From: Clostridiales bacterium UBA5888
GTDB taxonomy: Bacteria; Bacillota; Clostridia; Oscillospirales; Oscillospiraceae
Direction: 5' to 3'
Assembly (NCBI GenBank): GCA_002431965.1
Contig: DJEW01000028.1
Span: forward strand, 1 to 17,104
DNA: 17,104 nt
The position numbers were made by a program, and so were the translations under genes. A model generated the notes under the pieces. The model made no database searches and was not told the DNA's origin. It saw only the letters and a program-made list of their open reading frames with translations. Positions 1 to 6,516 of this stretch are shown here, piece by piece (positions within the stretch are counted from its first letter, which is position 1; every line of letters starts with the position of its first letter).

Positions 1-191
1 ATGAGGTATGCCAGATCCTTGGAACTGGCAAGTCCTGCCTGCTTGCAGACTTCGTCCATCGCCGCGATGGCGCTCTGCTCGGAGTTGATCTTGCTCTTTA
101 TGGTGGTGTTTGCAACCATCTTGCCGTTTTCGTCGAGTATGACTGCCTTTGTGTAGGTCGAACCCACGTCGCAGCCGCCGAAGTATTTCAT
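1..191 (-). CDS. Acyl-CoA dehydratase activase (HgdC/BadF/BcrA ASKHA ATPase), N-terminal part only
   Basis: Only the first 63 residues are present; the gene runs off the left edge. They contain the phosphate-1 loop of the acetate kinase/Hsp70/actin ATPase fold, GCDVGSTYTKAVIL at residues 6-19, as in HgdC-type activases. In this family a homodimer with one bridging [4Fe-4S] cluster uses ATP hydrolysis to push an electron from ferredoxin or flavodoxin onto the partner dehydratase. The cluster cysteines normally lie further downstream and cannot be checked here. The ATG at 189-191 is preceded by GGAGG seven bases upstream. It is the last visible gene of the operon, 90 nt after the 597-aa dehydratase-like gene, with a hairpin between them. 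The family call is firm from the motif and context; the substrate of the partner enzyme is unknown. Confidence 0.85.
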   Translation of the reverse strand, partial: MKYFGGCDVGSTYTKAVILDENGKMVANTTIKSKINSEQSAIAAMDEVCKQAGLASSKDLAYL

Positions 192-224
192 ATGTATGCC
201 TCCATTAAATATTTTTATACATTT

Positions 225-250
225 GCCTGCCGCGCTTGCCGGCGGCAGGC
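225..250 (-). other. Intercistronic hairpin between dehydratase-like gene and activase gene
   Basis: A perfect 8-bp inverted repeat, GCCTGCCG (225-232) and CGGCAGGC (243-250), encloses a 10-nt loop. In the transcribed direction it is followed by an A/T-rich stretch that is not a clean U-run, and then by the activase ribosome binding site. It could be a leaky terminator or an mRNA-processing/stabilising hairpin that makes the activase less abundant than the dehydratase. The structure is seen in the sequence; the role is inferred. Confidence 0.5.
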
Positions 251-281
251 GTTAATACTGAAATGTTGCGCTGTGGTGAAA

Positions 282-2075
282 TTACATGCACGTCTCGTCG
301 TCAAAATCGACCAGCGACGGGTCAACCGGCTCTGCGCGCATAACGGTGCGCATATACTCGCTGACCTTGTCGCGCATGGTGCGGCGGGAGACAGTACGCG
401 GGTCCATAAGATCGTGCTCGACCCAGATGAGGTCGTAGCCGCGCTCGCGCCCCTGATCGTCGAGGATGCCCTGAACGGTCGCCATATTCTTGCAGGCAAC
501 GTTCTGGTACATGATGATGAGCTTTGCGTTCCAGTCCTCGCACTGCTTCCACAGCTCATCGACAACGTTCTGGTAACCGCCGTTGGTATGACGGCGCATG
601 ACCATACGCTCGTACAGACGGGCGAGGTCGCGCATTGCCTCTTCCTTATCCTCGGTCTCGAGGTGCTTTGTGAAGTTGAGCGATTCCATCTCAACAAGGA
701 CGTTGACGCCCCAGCAGTTGGCGAGCCAGTTGGAGAAGTTGGCATAGTAGTGCGCCGGGCAGGACCACACGATAGCGCGGTACTTCATCTTGCCGGGCCA
801 CGGCTCTTCCCTGTTCTCGTAGGCCTTCATCAGCAGGTCGTTGACCTTCCTGACGGTCTTTTCCACGCGGGGATCTGCGCCGCCGTCCATCTCGTAGTTC
901 CACTTGCGGAACAGCTCATAGCACGGACCGAGCAGCTGCGGGTATGCGCTCTTATTGACTTCCCACTTCTGAAGCTCGTAGTCGGTCTCCATGTTGAAGC
1001 GCTTGATCTGGGTGAAGTAAGCGTCCCAGTTCCACTTTGCGCCGGTCTTCTCTTCGATGAACCTGATGCACGCCTTGATGTCCTCAGCGCCCATCTGGAC
1101 GGTCTCCTCATCCATGTAGCGGACGGGGAAGCACAGATGGAACACGGGGGTATTCGGGAAGCGGCGGCTGTAGTAGGAGGAAGCCATGGTAGAGCCGTCG
1201 CAGGGCATGGAGGAGGAGAGGAAGCACGCGCCCATGTGCGGCAGGGCATCGGTGACCAGTGCGCCGCACTCGGAGGAGGGCACGGGGCAGCAGTCAGCCG
1301 GCAGACCGTAGGACTCGACCGCGTCGATATACGGCACGCAGGTGAGCTGGTCGATCTCGGAGACGAGGAACACGGCGAGAAGCTGATGCGGGAAGCCGTA
1401 CAGGTCGGGAAAGCCCGCCATGATCTGACCCATGGTCATCTCGTCGAAGAGGACGGTTCTCTGGTTGAGAGCGCCGCTGTTGCCGTTCTTCTCGTCGCAC
1501 TTGGCAGAGAGAACAAGGTTCTCCGCAACGTAGCGGAAAATATCGTAGATAAGCAGGTGGCTCATGCGCAGGTTTGCGCCGCGCATACCCATAATGTTCT
1601 TGTCCATGAAGCCATGGCAGCAGAAGTAGGAGATCATCCAGCGGTAATAGAGAGCGCTGTTGAGCGCGGGGATGAGATCCTTGGAGAAGGTCATGAGGAG
1701 CATGCCCCACATACGCGCCCACTCGTAGAAATCATACGCGGTGTCCTTGATGCCGCGCCACTCGCGGCGGACGGTCGCCATCGCGCCCTTGGCGTAGAGA
1801 CGGCCGAGGCTGCGCTCGCCGTTGAGGATGCGATCCTTCTTGCCCTCGCAGTCGAGAGCCATAAAGTCGGCAAACTCGCCCTTTATGCGCTTGCCGTCAG
1901 CCTTGAGCGTGTTCAGCCAGCCCTGACCGAAGGCTTTCCAGTCGGTCTCTTTGAACATATCCCAGAAGATGCCGCCGACCTCAAGCAGATTTTCCTTCTG
2001 CTTGTCCCAGCTCATCTCATCCTTGCATCTCCAGAATTCAGGATTCGGGTACTGTATCTTTTCCTTCTTAGCCAT
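282..2075 (-). CDS. 2-hydroxyacyl-CoA dehydratase-family protein, enlarged subunit (597 aa)
   Basis: A member of the HgdA/HgdB, BcrB/BcrC and double-cubane-protein superfamily, whose members hold iron-sulfur clusters and receive one high-energy electron from an activase. The family-like core starts around residue 200. Visible landmarks are a cysteine-rich block (C262, C263, C270, C284 and C292 in MPCDG), the central VWSCPAHYYANFSNW segment near 436-450, and a C-terminal block with QNVACKN (C528) and then DLIWVEHDLMDPR (548-560), resembling the last conserved cysteine and following strand of the family. At 597 aa it is well above the usual 380-480 aa, with an extra N-terminal region of about 150-200 residues rich in Trp and charged residues. 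The ATG overlaps the stop of the upstream gene by one base (TAATG), suggesting translational coupling; GAGG lies upstream. Which substrate it acts on cannot be read from the sequence. Confidence 0.8.
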   Translation of the reverse strand: MAKKEKIQYPNPEFWRCKDEMSWDKQKENLLEVGGIFWDMFKETDWKAFGQGWLNTLKADGKRIKGEFADFMALDCEGKKDRILNGERSLGRLYAKGAMATVRREWRGIKDTAYDFYEWARMWGMLLMTFSKDLIPALNSALYYRWMISYFCCHGFMDKNIMGMRGANLRMSHLLIYDIFRYVAENLVLSAKCDEKNGNSGALNQRTVLFDEMTMGQIMAGFPDLYGFPHQLLAVFLVSEIDQLTCVPYIDAVESYGLPADCCPVPSSECGALVTDALPHMGACFLSSSMPCDGSTMASSYYSRRFPNTPVFHLCFPVRYMDEETVQMGAEDIKACIRFIEEKTGAKWNWDAYFTQIKRFNMETDYELQKWEVNKSAYPQLLGPCYELFRKWNYEMDGGADPRVEKTVRKVNDLLMKAYENREEPWPGKMKYRAIVWSCPAHYYANFSNWLANCWGVNVLVEMESLNFTKHLETEDKEEAMRDLARLYERMVMRRHTNGGYQNVVDELWKQCEDWNAKLIIMYQNVACKNMATVQGILDDQGRERGYDLIWVEHDLMDPRTVSRRTMRDKVSEYMRTVMRAEPVDPSLVDFDDETCM

Positions 2076-3271
2076 TACTCTTTGCCCTCCTCTTTATGGA
2101 TGCGTTTGATCTCAAGGGATTCAACAAACGCCTGGACACGGGTGCGGAGCTGACCGGAATTGCCGTTGTTGTAAAGTCTGTCGATGGACAGAACGGGCCA
2201 GCCGTACTCGTCATGCATGATGTGGGACGCGAGAGCGCGCTCGAAGCCCCAGTAGTCGCAGTATTTCATCTGCTCGTAGATGATGCCCTCCGCGCCGAAT
2301 TCCTTTGCGAGGCGGTCAGCGGTCTCGCGGCGCTGGTGCACCTTTTCGTCGGATATGTAGCGGGCGCACTCGGAGTGCTCCATGACGTGCAGGCAGATCT
2401 GGCGCAGTGCGTCCTCATCATCCTTAAGCTCGATGACCTCACGCCCCGGGGTAGAGCCGAAGCAGTAACGGTCGGACACGACGAGCGCGCCGCAGCCCTC
2501 GATGAGCTTGGTGAGCTGAGGATCGTCGATCTCGGAGCCGACGATCGCGACGCGGGCGCGGAACGCGGGCTTCTTGTCGGGCTTGCGCTTTTTGAGCTCT
2601 TCCAGCGTCTCGCGCAGCTTGGGCAGAATGAGCGCCTTGGGGCAGGTGTAGGTCACAAGGTTGAGAACGTGGAACTCATAACCGGTGATGACGGGGTTTT
2701 CCGCCTTACGCATTTCGCCGATTTCGGAGATGATGCGGCAGACCTCGTTATGCTCCTCGACCGCCTTGCGGATGGCGGCGTCGGACGTATCGACGCCGAA
2801 AGTCTCCGTGATCCTGTCGAGCACGCGCAGGCGCATCTGCTTGACATAGGAGTCAAGGGTGTAGTCGGTGATTTTGTAGGGGATGTCGCAGTGGGTGACG
2901 AAGAAGCTGGGCTTCTCGTTGACCTTGAGAATCTCAAAGTGCTCCATCGCGCGGTTCATCATCGAGCAGGCGTCAACGCCGATCATCGCGTCGAGGAACT
3001 GATAGCCGCCCTCAATGCCGCGCTCCACGAGCGCTCTGGCAAACTCGCAGGTGTAGTTGGACATGTAGTAGGTGGCAATGTCGATGGAGCCGGTGTTAGG
3101 AGCGCGCAGACGAACCGAGAAGCAGTTGCCGACGTTCAGCAGCGCCTCAGGAACATGATAGCAGGTGTAGCCGAGGGCGATTCCGCCGTCAGCCTGCGCC
3201 TGTTTCACCAGTTCATTGTCAGCATTCTCAAGCAGGCTTTCAAAGTAGATCAGATGCTTAAGATCTTTCAA
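2075..3271 (-). CDS. 2-hydroxyacyl-CoA dehydratase-family subunit, HgdB/BcrC-like (398 aa)
   Basis: Length and motif spacing fit the smaller iron-sulfur subunit of 2-hydroxyacyl-CoA dehydratases and benzoyl-CoA reductases. In order: GYTCYHVPEALLNVGN (C37) in the N-terminal P/E-LL region, NYTCEFAR (C75), GVDACSMMNRAMEH (C102) and YCDYWGFERA (C338), followed by a GWPVLSID strand and the GQLRTRVQAFVESL tail (373-386) typical of the family. The conserved cysteines are therefore present and the protein looks intact. The start is TTG at 3269-3271, preceded by an AAGAGG ribosome binding site; no ATG alternative fits. It follows the CooC-type gene by 16 nt and overlaps the 597-aa partner by one base, so the two subunits are probably made together. 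A double-cubane-cluster protein is an alternative reading. Family assignment is strong; substrate unknown. Confidence 0.87.
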   Translation of the reverse strand: MKDLKHLIYFESLLENADNELVKQAQADGGIALGYTCYHVPEALLNVGNCFSVRLRAPNTGSIDIATYYMSNYTCEFARALVERGIEGGYQFLDAMIGVDACSMMNRAMEHFEILKVNEKPSFFVTHCDIPYKITDYTLDSYVKQMRLRVLDRITETFGVDTSDAAIRKAVEEHNEVCRIISEIGEMRKAENPVITGYEFHVLNLVTYTCPKALILPKLRETLEELKKRKPDKKPAFRARVAIVGSEIDDPQLTKLIEGCGALVVSDRYCFGSTPGREVIELKDDEDALRQICLHVMEHSECARYISDEKVHQRRETADRLAKEFGAEGIIYEQMKYCDYWGFERALASHIMHDEYGWPVLSIDRLYNNGNSGQLRTRVQAFVESLEIKRIHKEEGKE

Positions 3272-3287
3272 ATGTTACACCTCTTCT

Positions 3288-4052
3288 TTAAAGAATTTCT
3301 ATTTTTTGGAGTGCTTCCTTCACTCCCTTGAGCATAACGGAATCCGCGGGCAGCTCAAGGACGCTCCTGCCCTTGATGTCGTTTGCGGCAAAGCCGCTGT
3401 CCGCGGGGATATAGGCGAGGACTTCCACGCCGGGGACGTTGACCAGATCCTTCAGCTCGGGATTGGTCATGCGGTTGACGATGACACCTATCTTGTCGTA
3501 GCTGATAAGCTCATCCGCCACGCTCTTGATGGTTTCGAGAACCTGCTCGCCCTTCTTGCTCTGATCCGTGATCAGCAGCAGATGCGTGACCTTCTCCATG
3601 ACGCGGCGCTGGATCTGTTCGATCCCCGCCTCACCGTCAATGACGACATAGTCAAAGCTGTTCGCAAGAATCCCGATGACCTCCTTGAGGTAGGAGTTGA
3701 CCTTGCAGTAGCACCCGGAGCTCTCCGGGCGGCCGATCGCGAGGAATGCAAACCCCGGCATCTCGACAAGAGCGTCAAAAATTCTGAAGCGCGCCTCCGA
3801 CAAAAGTTCGAGCGCTTCCCTGGTGTCACCGTTTTCAACGCTGTCAACGATGCTCATGCGAATATCGTCCAGCGTCAGCTTAACGTCCACGCCAAGAGCA
3901 ACAGACAGACCGACGGCGGGATCCGCGTCGATCGCAAGTATTCTCTTGTCGGGGTATTTTTCGACGAGAAGCCTCACGATGGAAGCGGAAATCGAGGTCT
4001 TGCCGACCCCGCCCTTGCCTGCGACCGTGATAATCTTGGCCTTGTTTTCCAT
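3288..4052 (-). CDS. CooC-type P-loop ATPase (MinD/ParA/NifH class, metal-centre maturation)
   Basis: A 254-aa deviant-Walker ATPase. It shows GKGGVGKTS (12-20), DADPAVG (42-48), and a Walker-B region VVIDGEAGIEQIQRR (136-150) like the acidic EAG...RR element of CooC. It also has GCYCKVNSYL at 113-122, so C114 and C116 form the CXC motif that in CooC of CO dehydrogenase systems binds nickel at the dimer interface. CooC-family proteins couple ATP hydrolysis to metal or cluster insertion into CO dehydrogenase. No CODH or acetyl-CoA synthase gene is visible; the neighbours are dehydratase-family genes 16 nt downstream. It could therefore mature the iron-sulfur cluster of those enzymes, or be an orphan CODH factor riding in the operon. 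AAGGGGGG precedes the ATG. Family call firm, client protein inferred. Confidence 0.85.
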   Translation of the reverse strand: MENKAKIITVAGKGGVGKTSISASIVRLLVEKYPDKRILAIDADPAVGLSVALGVDVKLTLDDIRMSIVDSVENGDTREALELLSEARFRIFDALVEMPGFAFLAIGRPESSGCYCKVNSYLKEVIGILANSFDYVVIDGEAGIEQIQRRVMEKVTHLLLITDQSKKGEQVLETIKSVADELISYDKIGVIVNRMTNPELKDLVNVPGVEVLAYIPADSGFAANDIKGRSVLELPADSVMLKGVKEALQKIEIL

Positions 4053-4104
4053 ATACGTCCCCCCTTAAAGTGAGCATGGTGATAGCCATAAATCATTCGT
4101 CGAT

Positions 4105-4133
4105 ATTTTATCACAGTGCCGATAAATATGCAA
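4105..4133 (-). promoter_or_regulatory. Promoter of the CooC-type ATPase/dehydratase operon
   Basis: Read on the minus strand: -35 TTGCAT (4128-4133), a 17-bp spacer and -10 TAAAAT (4105-4110), with TGA directly before the -10 (extended -10). The expected transcript starts near 4098, giving a 5' leader of about 45 nt ending in a strong ribosome binding site. The region from here to the tspO terminator (4139-4250) is A/T-rich; I see no further gene in it. Confidence 0.65.
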
Positions 4134-4237
4134 GATAAACACTTAAAAAATGTCCGGGAGGCGGTTTTTTGGTCAGAATAGTTGAAACTTTTTTTCATTT
4201 GACAAATCCGTGTTTAGACAAAAGATAAACAAACGTC

Positions 4238-4275
4238 CAAAAAAGTGAAGACGCCCGGCGAGACCAGCCGGGCGT
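4238..4275 (-). terminator. Rho-independent terminator of tspO
   Basis: GC-rich 9-bp stem ACGCCCGGC (4251-4259) with GCCGGGCGT (4267-4275) and a 7-nt loop, followed in the minus direction by TCTTCACTTTTTT. It lies 23 bp past the tspO stop codon, between tspO and the operon promoter, so it insulates the dehydratase operon from tspO transcription. Confidence 0.85.
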
Positions 4276-4298
4276 TGATGAAGGATTTGAAGATTATA

Positions 4299-4778
4299 TC
4301 AATTCAGCAGTAATACGCCCATGTTCAGATACCCGGCGAAGGCGACCCACGCGAGATATGGCAGCATGAGCCGCCCTGCTCTGCGCTCGATGTGCCAGAA
4401 GAGCGCCGTGCATATCAAAATCAGCACCCACATCCCGATAAGCCAGATGAAAGCCGTCAGGTACATCTCAAGCGCAAAGAATATTATTGACCAGAAAAAA
4501 TTCATTCCCAGCTGCACGGCATAAAACGTCAGCGCACGGTCACGCCGCACACGCGATACGCCGGCAGTATACACAAGGTAGGACGCGATGCCCATCATGA
4601 TGTAAAGCGCCGTCCACGCCGCCGGGAAAATCCATGCAGGCGGCGTAAGAGGCGGCTTGCGCATGAGCGCAAAGAGCCGCACTCCATCCCGCGTCAGCAG
4701 CGCCGAAAGCGCGCCCGCCGCGAGCGGGATTAGTATAAAAACAGCAGCCGTCCACCGGCTTTTGTGCTTTCTCTGCAT
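4299..4778 (-). CDS. tspO: TspO/MBR family tryptophan-rich membrane protein
   Basis: A 159-aa protein with five predicted hydrophobic helices (about 10-28, 47-70, 82-103, 107-128 and 136-157), the usual size and topology for TspO. Family motifs are KPPLTPPAWIFPAAW (41-55), QLGMNFFWSIIFF (89-101) and LAWVAFAGYLNMGV (142-155). TspO proteins sit in the membrane and bind porphyrins and other hydrophobic ligands; roles in tetrapyrrole handling and stress response are reported but the biochemical function is debated. The ribosome binding site is weak (GGGTGA). It is monocistronic, divergent from the 52-aa membrane protein and closed by its own terminator. I could not identify a convincing promoter. 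Nothing in the context specifies its ligand here. Confidence 0.93.
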   Translation of the reverse strand: MQRKHKSRWTAAVFILIPLAAGALSALLTRDGVRLFALMRKPPLTPPAWIFPAAWTALYIMMGIASYLVYTAGVSRVRRDRALTFYAVQLGMNFFWSIIFFALEMYLTAFIWLIGMWVLILICTALFWHIERRAGRLMLPYLAWVAFAGYLNMGVLLLN

Positions 4779-4862
4779 GATTTCATCACCCGAGGCTAGT
4801 CTATGCGAGGGCAGGCAGGATTATTCAGTCTGCACGTTATGCGCAGCACTCTGAACCGGTGA

Positions 4863-4891
4863 TTGACGCGGCGCGGCGCAGATGATAAAAT
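4863..4891 (+). promoter_or_regulatory. Promoter of the 52-aa membrane protein gene
   Basis: TTGACG (4863-4868), 17-bp spacer, TAAAAT (4886-4891) with TGA immediately before the -10. Five of six -35 bases and five of six -10 bases match the vegetative consensus, so it should be strong. Predicted start near 4898, about 23 nt ahead of the start codon. Confidence 0.75.
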
Positions 4892-4920
4892 CATACCATC
4901 ATCAAGAATGGAGAGCGACT

Positions 4921-5079
4921 ATGAAGCATATTTTAAAAGTTCTCGGAATCTTCTCAGCCGTACTGGGCGGGCTTTTCGCAGTATATTACTTCAACCTTGA
5001 CATGAAGCTGATGCACTCTGTCGTGCTTCCGTTTCTCGACAGGCATTACAACAGCGTCAAGCGTGCGCGCCTTATCTGA
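4921..5079 (+). CDS. Small single-span membrane protein (52 aa), function unknown
   Basis: I do not recognise the family. The ATG at 4921 is preceded by GGAGAG and a near-consensus promoter, and a hairpin terminator follows, which together argue for a real gene rather than a chance ORF. An upstream in-frame ATG at 4882 lies within the promoter -10 region and is unlikely to be used. The protein has a short basic start (MKHILK), a hydrophobic stretch at about residues 5-22 (VLGIFSAVLGGLFAVYYF), then a tail with FNLDMKLMHSVVLPFLDRHY and a basic C-terminus (KRARLI). The likely topology is a membrane anchor with a short, partly amphipathic tail. It is transcribed alone, divergent from tspO. No function can be assigned. 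Confidence 0.7.
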   Translation: MKHILKVLGIFSAVLGGLFAVYYFNLDMKLMHSVVLPFLDRHYNSVKRARLI

Positions 5080-5144
5080 TCGTTCAGAAGACGCGTTCAT
5101 GCGCAGTCATGCAAAAAGGAAAACAGCGTGAAACCATTTCCCAG

Positions 5145-5178
5145 TCGGGAGCGTCTATACAGCGGCGCTCCCGATTTA
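5145..5178 (+). terminator. Terminator after the 52-aa membrane protein gene
   Basis: Perfect 9-bp stem TCGGGAGCG (5145-5153) with CGCTCCCGA (5166-5174), 12-nt loop, then TTTATTTC. It lies 65 bp past the stop codon. The U-tract is interrupted, so termination may be partial. Confidence 0.6.
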
Positions 5179-5276
5179 TTTCAAGAAAAAGTGATTATAT
5201 CAGAGCACAAGTTTTTCTCCAGATGCCGCAGACGTATTGTGCAGTGCTGCTTTAAGATAAATTTAAGGAAATATGC

Positions 5277-5305
5277 TTGTCATAGCTTGTCGTATGTGAT
5301 AAAAT
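5277..5305 (+). promoter_or_regulatory. Promoter of the envelope operon (glycosidase, unknown protein, GT2-GtrA)
   Basis: TTGTCA (5277-5282), 17-bp spacer, TAAAAT (5300-5305), with TGTGA before the -10, giving an extended -10 element. Predicted start near 5312. Confidence 0.65.
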
Positions 5306-5391
5306 ACCTGCGTATGTAAACTGGTATTATGTTGTATTGCACTCTTTTGAGCTAATGATGCAAATTTCCCCGCATGGAGGCAAGATCATAT

Positions 5392-6498
5392 ATGAAAAAA
5401 GACTTTGACAGCAAGAGCAAGATCGAATATGTTGACCGCGAGGAGGTCGAAAGCCCCAACGTTGCGCGCGAGAAGAAGCTGAGAAAGGCGAAAAACCGCC
5501 GCGTTATGAACACGCTTGACCGCATTTTCGGCTTCATGCTGGCGACCGTGCTGGTGGTAGGCTGCGCGGGGCTTGGTCTTCTATACGTGCTTGAGCGCGG
5601 TCCGTCCGAAGCGCTGACAAATATGTTTGTGCGCACAATGCAGGAGACCCGCCGCTTTGACTTTATGGCAAACATTTTCCTCACGGAGAGCGAGGTCGCC
5701 GAGATGCGCGCGACACAAAACTCCAGCACGATAAAGGATTTCGATTCATCCCTCATCAAAATCGCCAGCGCCGACGAAACCGCGACAGACACTCCCTCCA
5801 CATACGCAGAAGACGAGGACGGCGACGGCATTATATTTGAAGAAATATCCGGCAGCGGCTATACCGGCTATCTCATCACGGTGCTCGACCCCAAGCGTAT
5901 CATTCTCGGCGCACCGGACAATTACGGCAGCGTGGGTCTGACGCTCGAGGAAATGGTGAATAAATATGACGCGCTCGGCGGCATCAACGCCGGCGGCTTC
6001 CAGGATGAAGGCGGCTCCGGTCTCGGCGGCGTGCCGGAGGGGCTGACCCTCGTTGACGGCAAAAGCGTCGGCAAGACGAGCGACACGAGCATCTTTGTCG
6101 GCTTCGACGACGACGGTCTTATGTATGTGGGCTACTTCGATGCATGGAGCGCCGAGCAGAATAACATCCACAACGGCGTTTCCTTCGGTCCGATACTCAT
6201 CATGAACGGCGAGCCGGTCGATGCGAATTCCCTGCCGAGCGGCGTGAACCCGCGCACATCCATCGGTCAGCGCGCAGACGGCGCTGTGCTTATGCTGGTC
6301 ATCGACGGACGTCAGGTGCACAGCATGGGCGCAACATATGCCGACTGCCAGAATATCATGCTCGACCACGGCGCGGTCAACGCGATAAACATGGACGGCG
6401 GTTCGTCAACAAGCATGTACTACGACGGCGAGTATGTCAACCGCAACTCCAGCCAGCACGGCGCGCGCCCCCTCCCCTCCGCGTGGCTTTTCAAATGA
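5392..6498 (+). CDS. Membrane-anchored phosphodiester glycosidase, NAGPA (DUF2233) family
   Basis: A 368-aa protein with a charged cytoplasmic start, one membrane span at about 44-66, an extracellular linker with an acidic stretch (EDEDGDG), and a NAGPA domain from about 155 to the end. Family motifs are GGINAGGF (196-203), NPRTSIGQR (286-294), VIDGRQVHSMG (303-313) and NMDGGSSTSMYY (333-344). NAGPA enzymes cleave phosphodiester-linked sugars: the uncovering enzyme in animals, and cell-wall glycopolymer or exopolysaccharide functions in bacteria. The start at 5392 is chosen over ATG 5374 because GGAGG (5376-5380) lies upstream of it and overlaps the earlier ATG. It is first in a three-gene operon with a glycosyltransferase, which fits turnover or editing of a surface glycan. 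The substrate is not predictable. Confidence 0.82.
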   Translation: MKKDFDSKSKIEYVDREEVESPNVAREKKLRKAKNRRVMNTLDRIFGFMLATVLVVGCAGLGLLYVLERGPSEALTNMFVRTMQETRRFDFMANIFLTESEVAEMRATQNSSTIKDFDSSLIKIASADETATDTPSTYAEDEDGDGIIFEEISGSGYTGYLITVLDPKRIILGAPDNYGSVGLTLEEMVNKYDALGGINAGGFQDEGGSGLGGVPEGLTLVDGKSVGKTSDTSIFVGFDDDGLMYVGYFDAWSAEQNNIHNGVSFGPILIMNGEPVDANSLPSGVNPRTSIGQRADGAVLMLVIDGRQVHSMGATYADCQNIMLDHGAVNAINMDGGSSTSMYYDGEYVNRNSSQHGARPLPSAWLFK

Positions 6499-6516
6499 TA
6501 GTGAGGTAAGTGGCAG

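Larger units (their letters stand above)
5080..5391 (+). other. 312-nt non-coding region between the small membrane protein and the envelope operon
   Basis: It holds the terminator at 5145-5178 and the promoter at 5277-5305, then a leader of about 80 nt before the first envelope gene. The leader contains TTGCA (5336-5340) and TGCAA (5359-5363), too short and far apart to call a regulatory structure. A short GTG-started ORF across the terminator (5128-5319) has no ribosome binding site of note and is not called. Confidence 0.6.

Noticed and set aside
192..3331. Long plus-strand open frames (653 aa and 411 aa) opposite the dehydratase genes
   Set aside because: They lie exactly antisense to two clear family members, lack ribosome binding sites, and their composition (Val/Ala/His/Asp-rich, no motifs) is that of mirror frames in GC-rich DNA.
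1..4133. Reading the dehydratase locus as a nitrogenase system
   Set aside because: The P-loop ATPase resembles NifH superficially, but its GCYC and EAG...RR elements are CooC-like and no NifD/K-type proteins are present; the partners are HgdB-family.
4199..4227. Perfect TTGACA on the plus strand
   Set aside because: The base run 17-18 nt downstream (AAGATA or AGATAA) does not match a -10, and no plus-strand gene follows.
4882..4920. Upstream ATG extending the 52-aa protein to 65 aa
   Set aside because: That ATG sits in the promoter -10 region, ahead of the predicted transcript start; 4921 has its own GGAGAG.
5128..5319. Plus-strand 63-aa open frame after the small membrane protein
   Set aside because: It crosses the terminator hairpin and the next promoter, starts with GTG and has no recognisable protein features.
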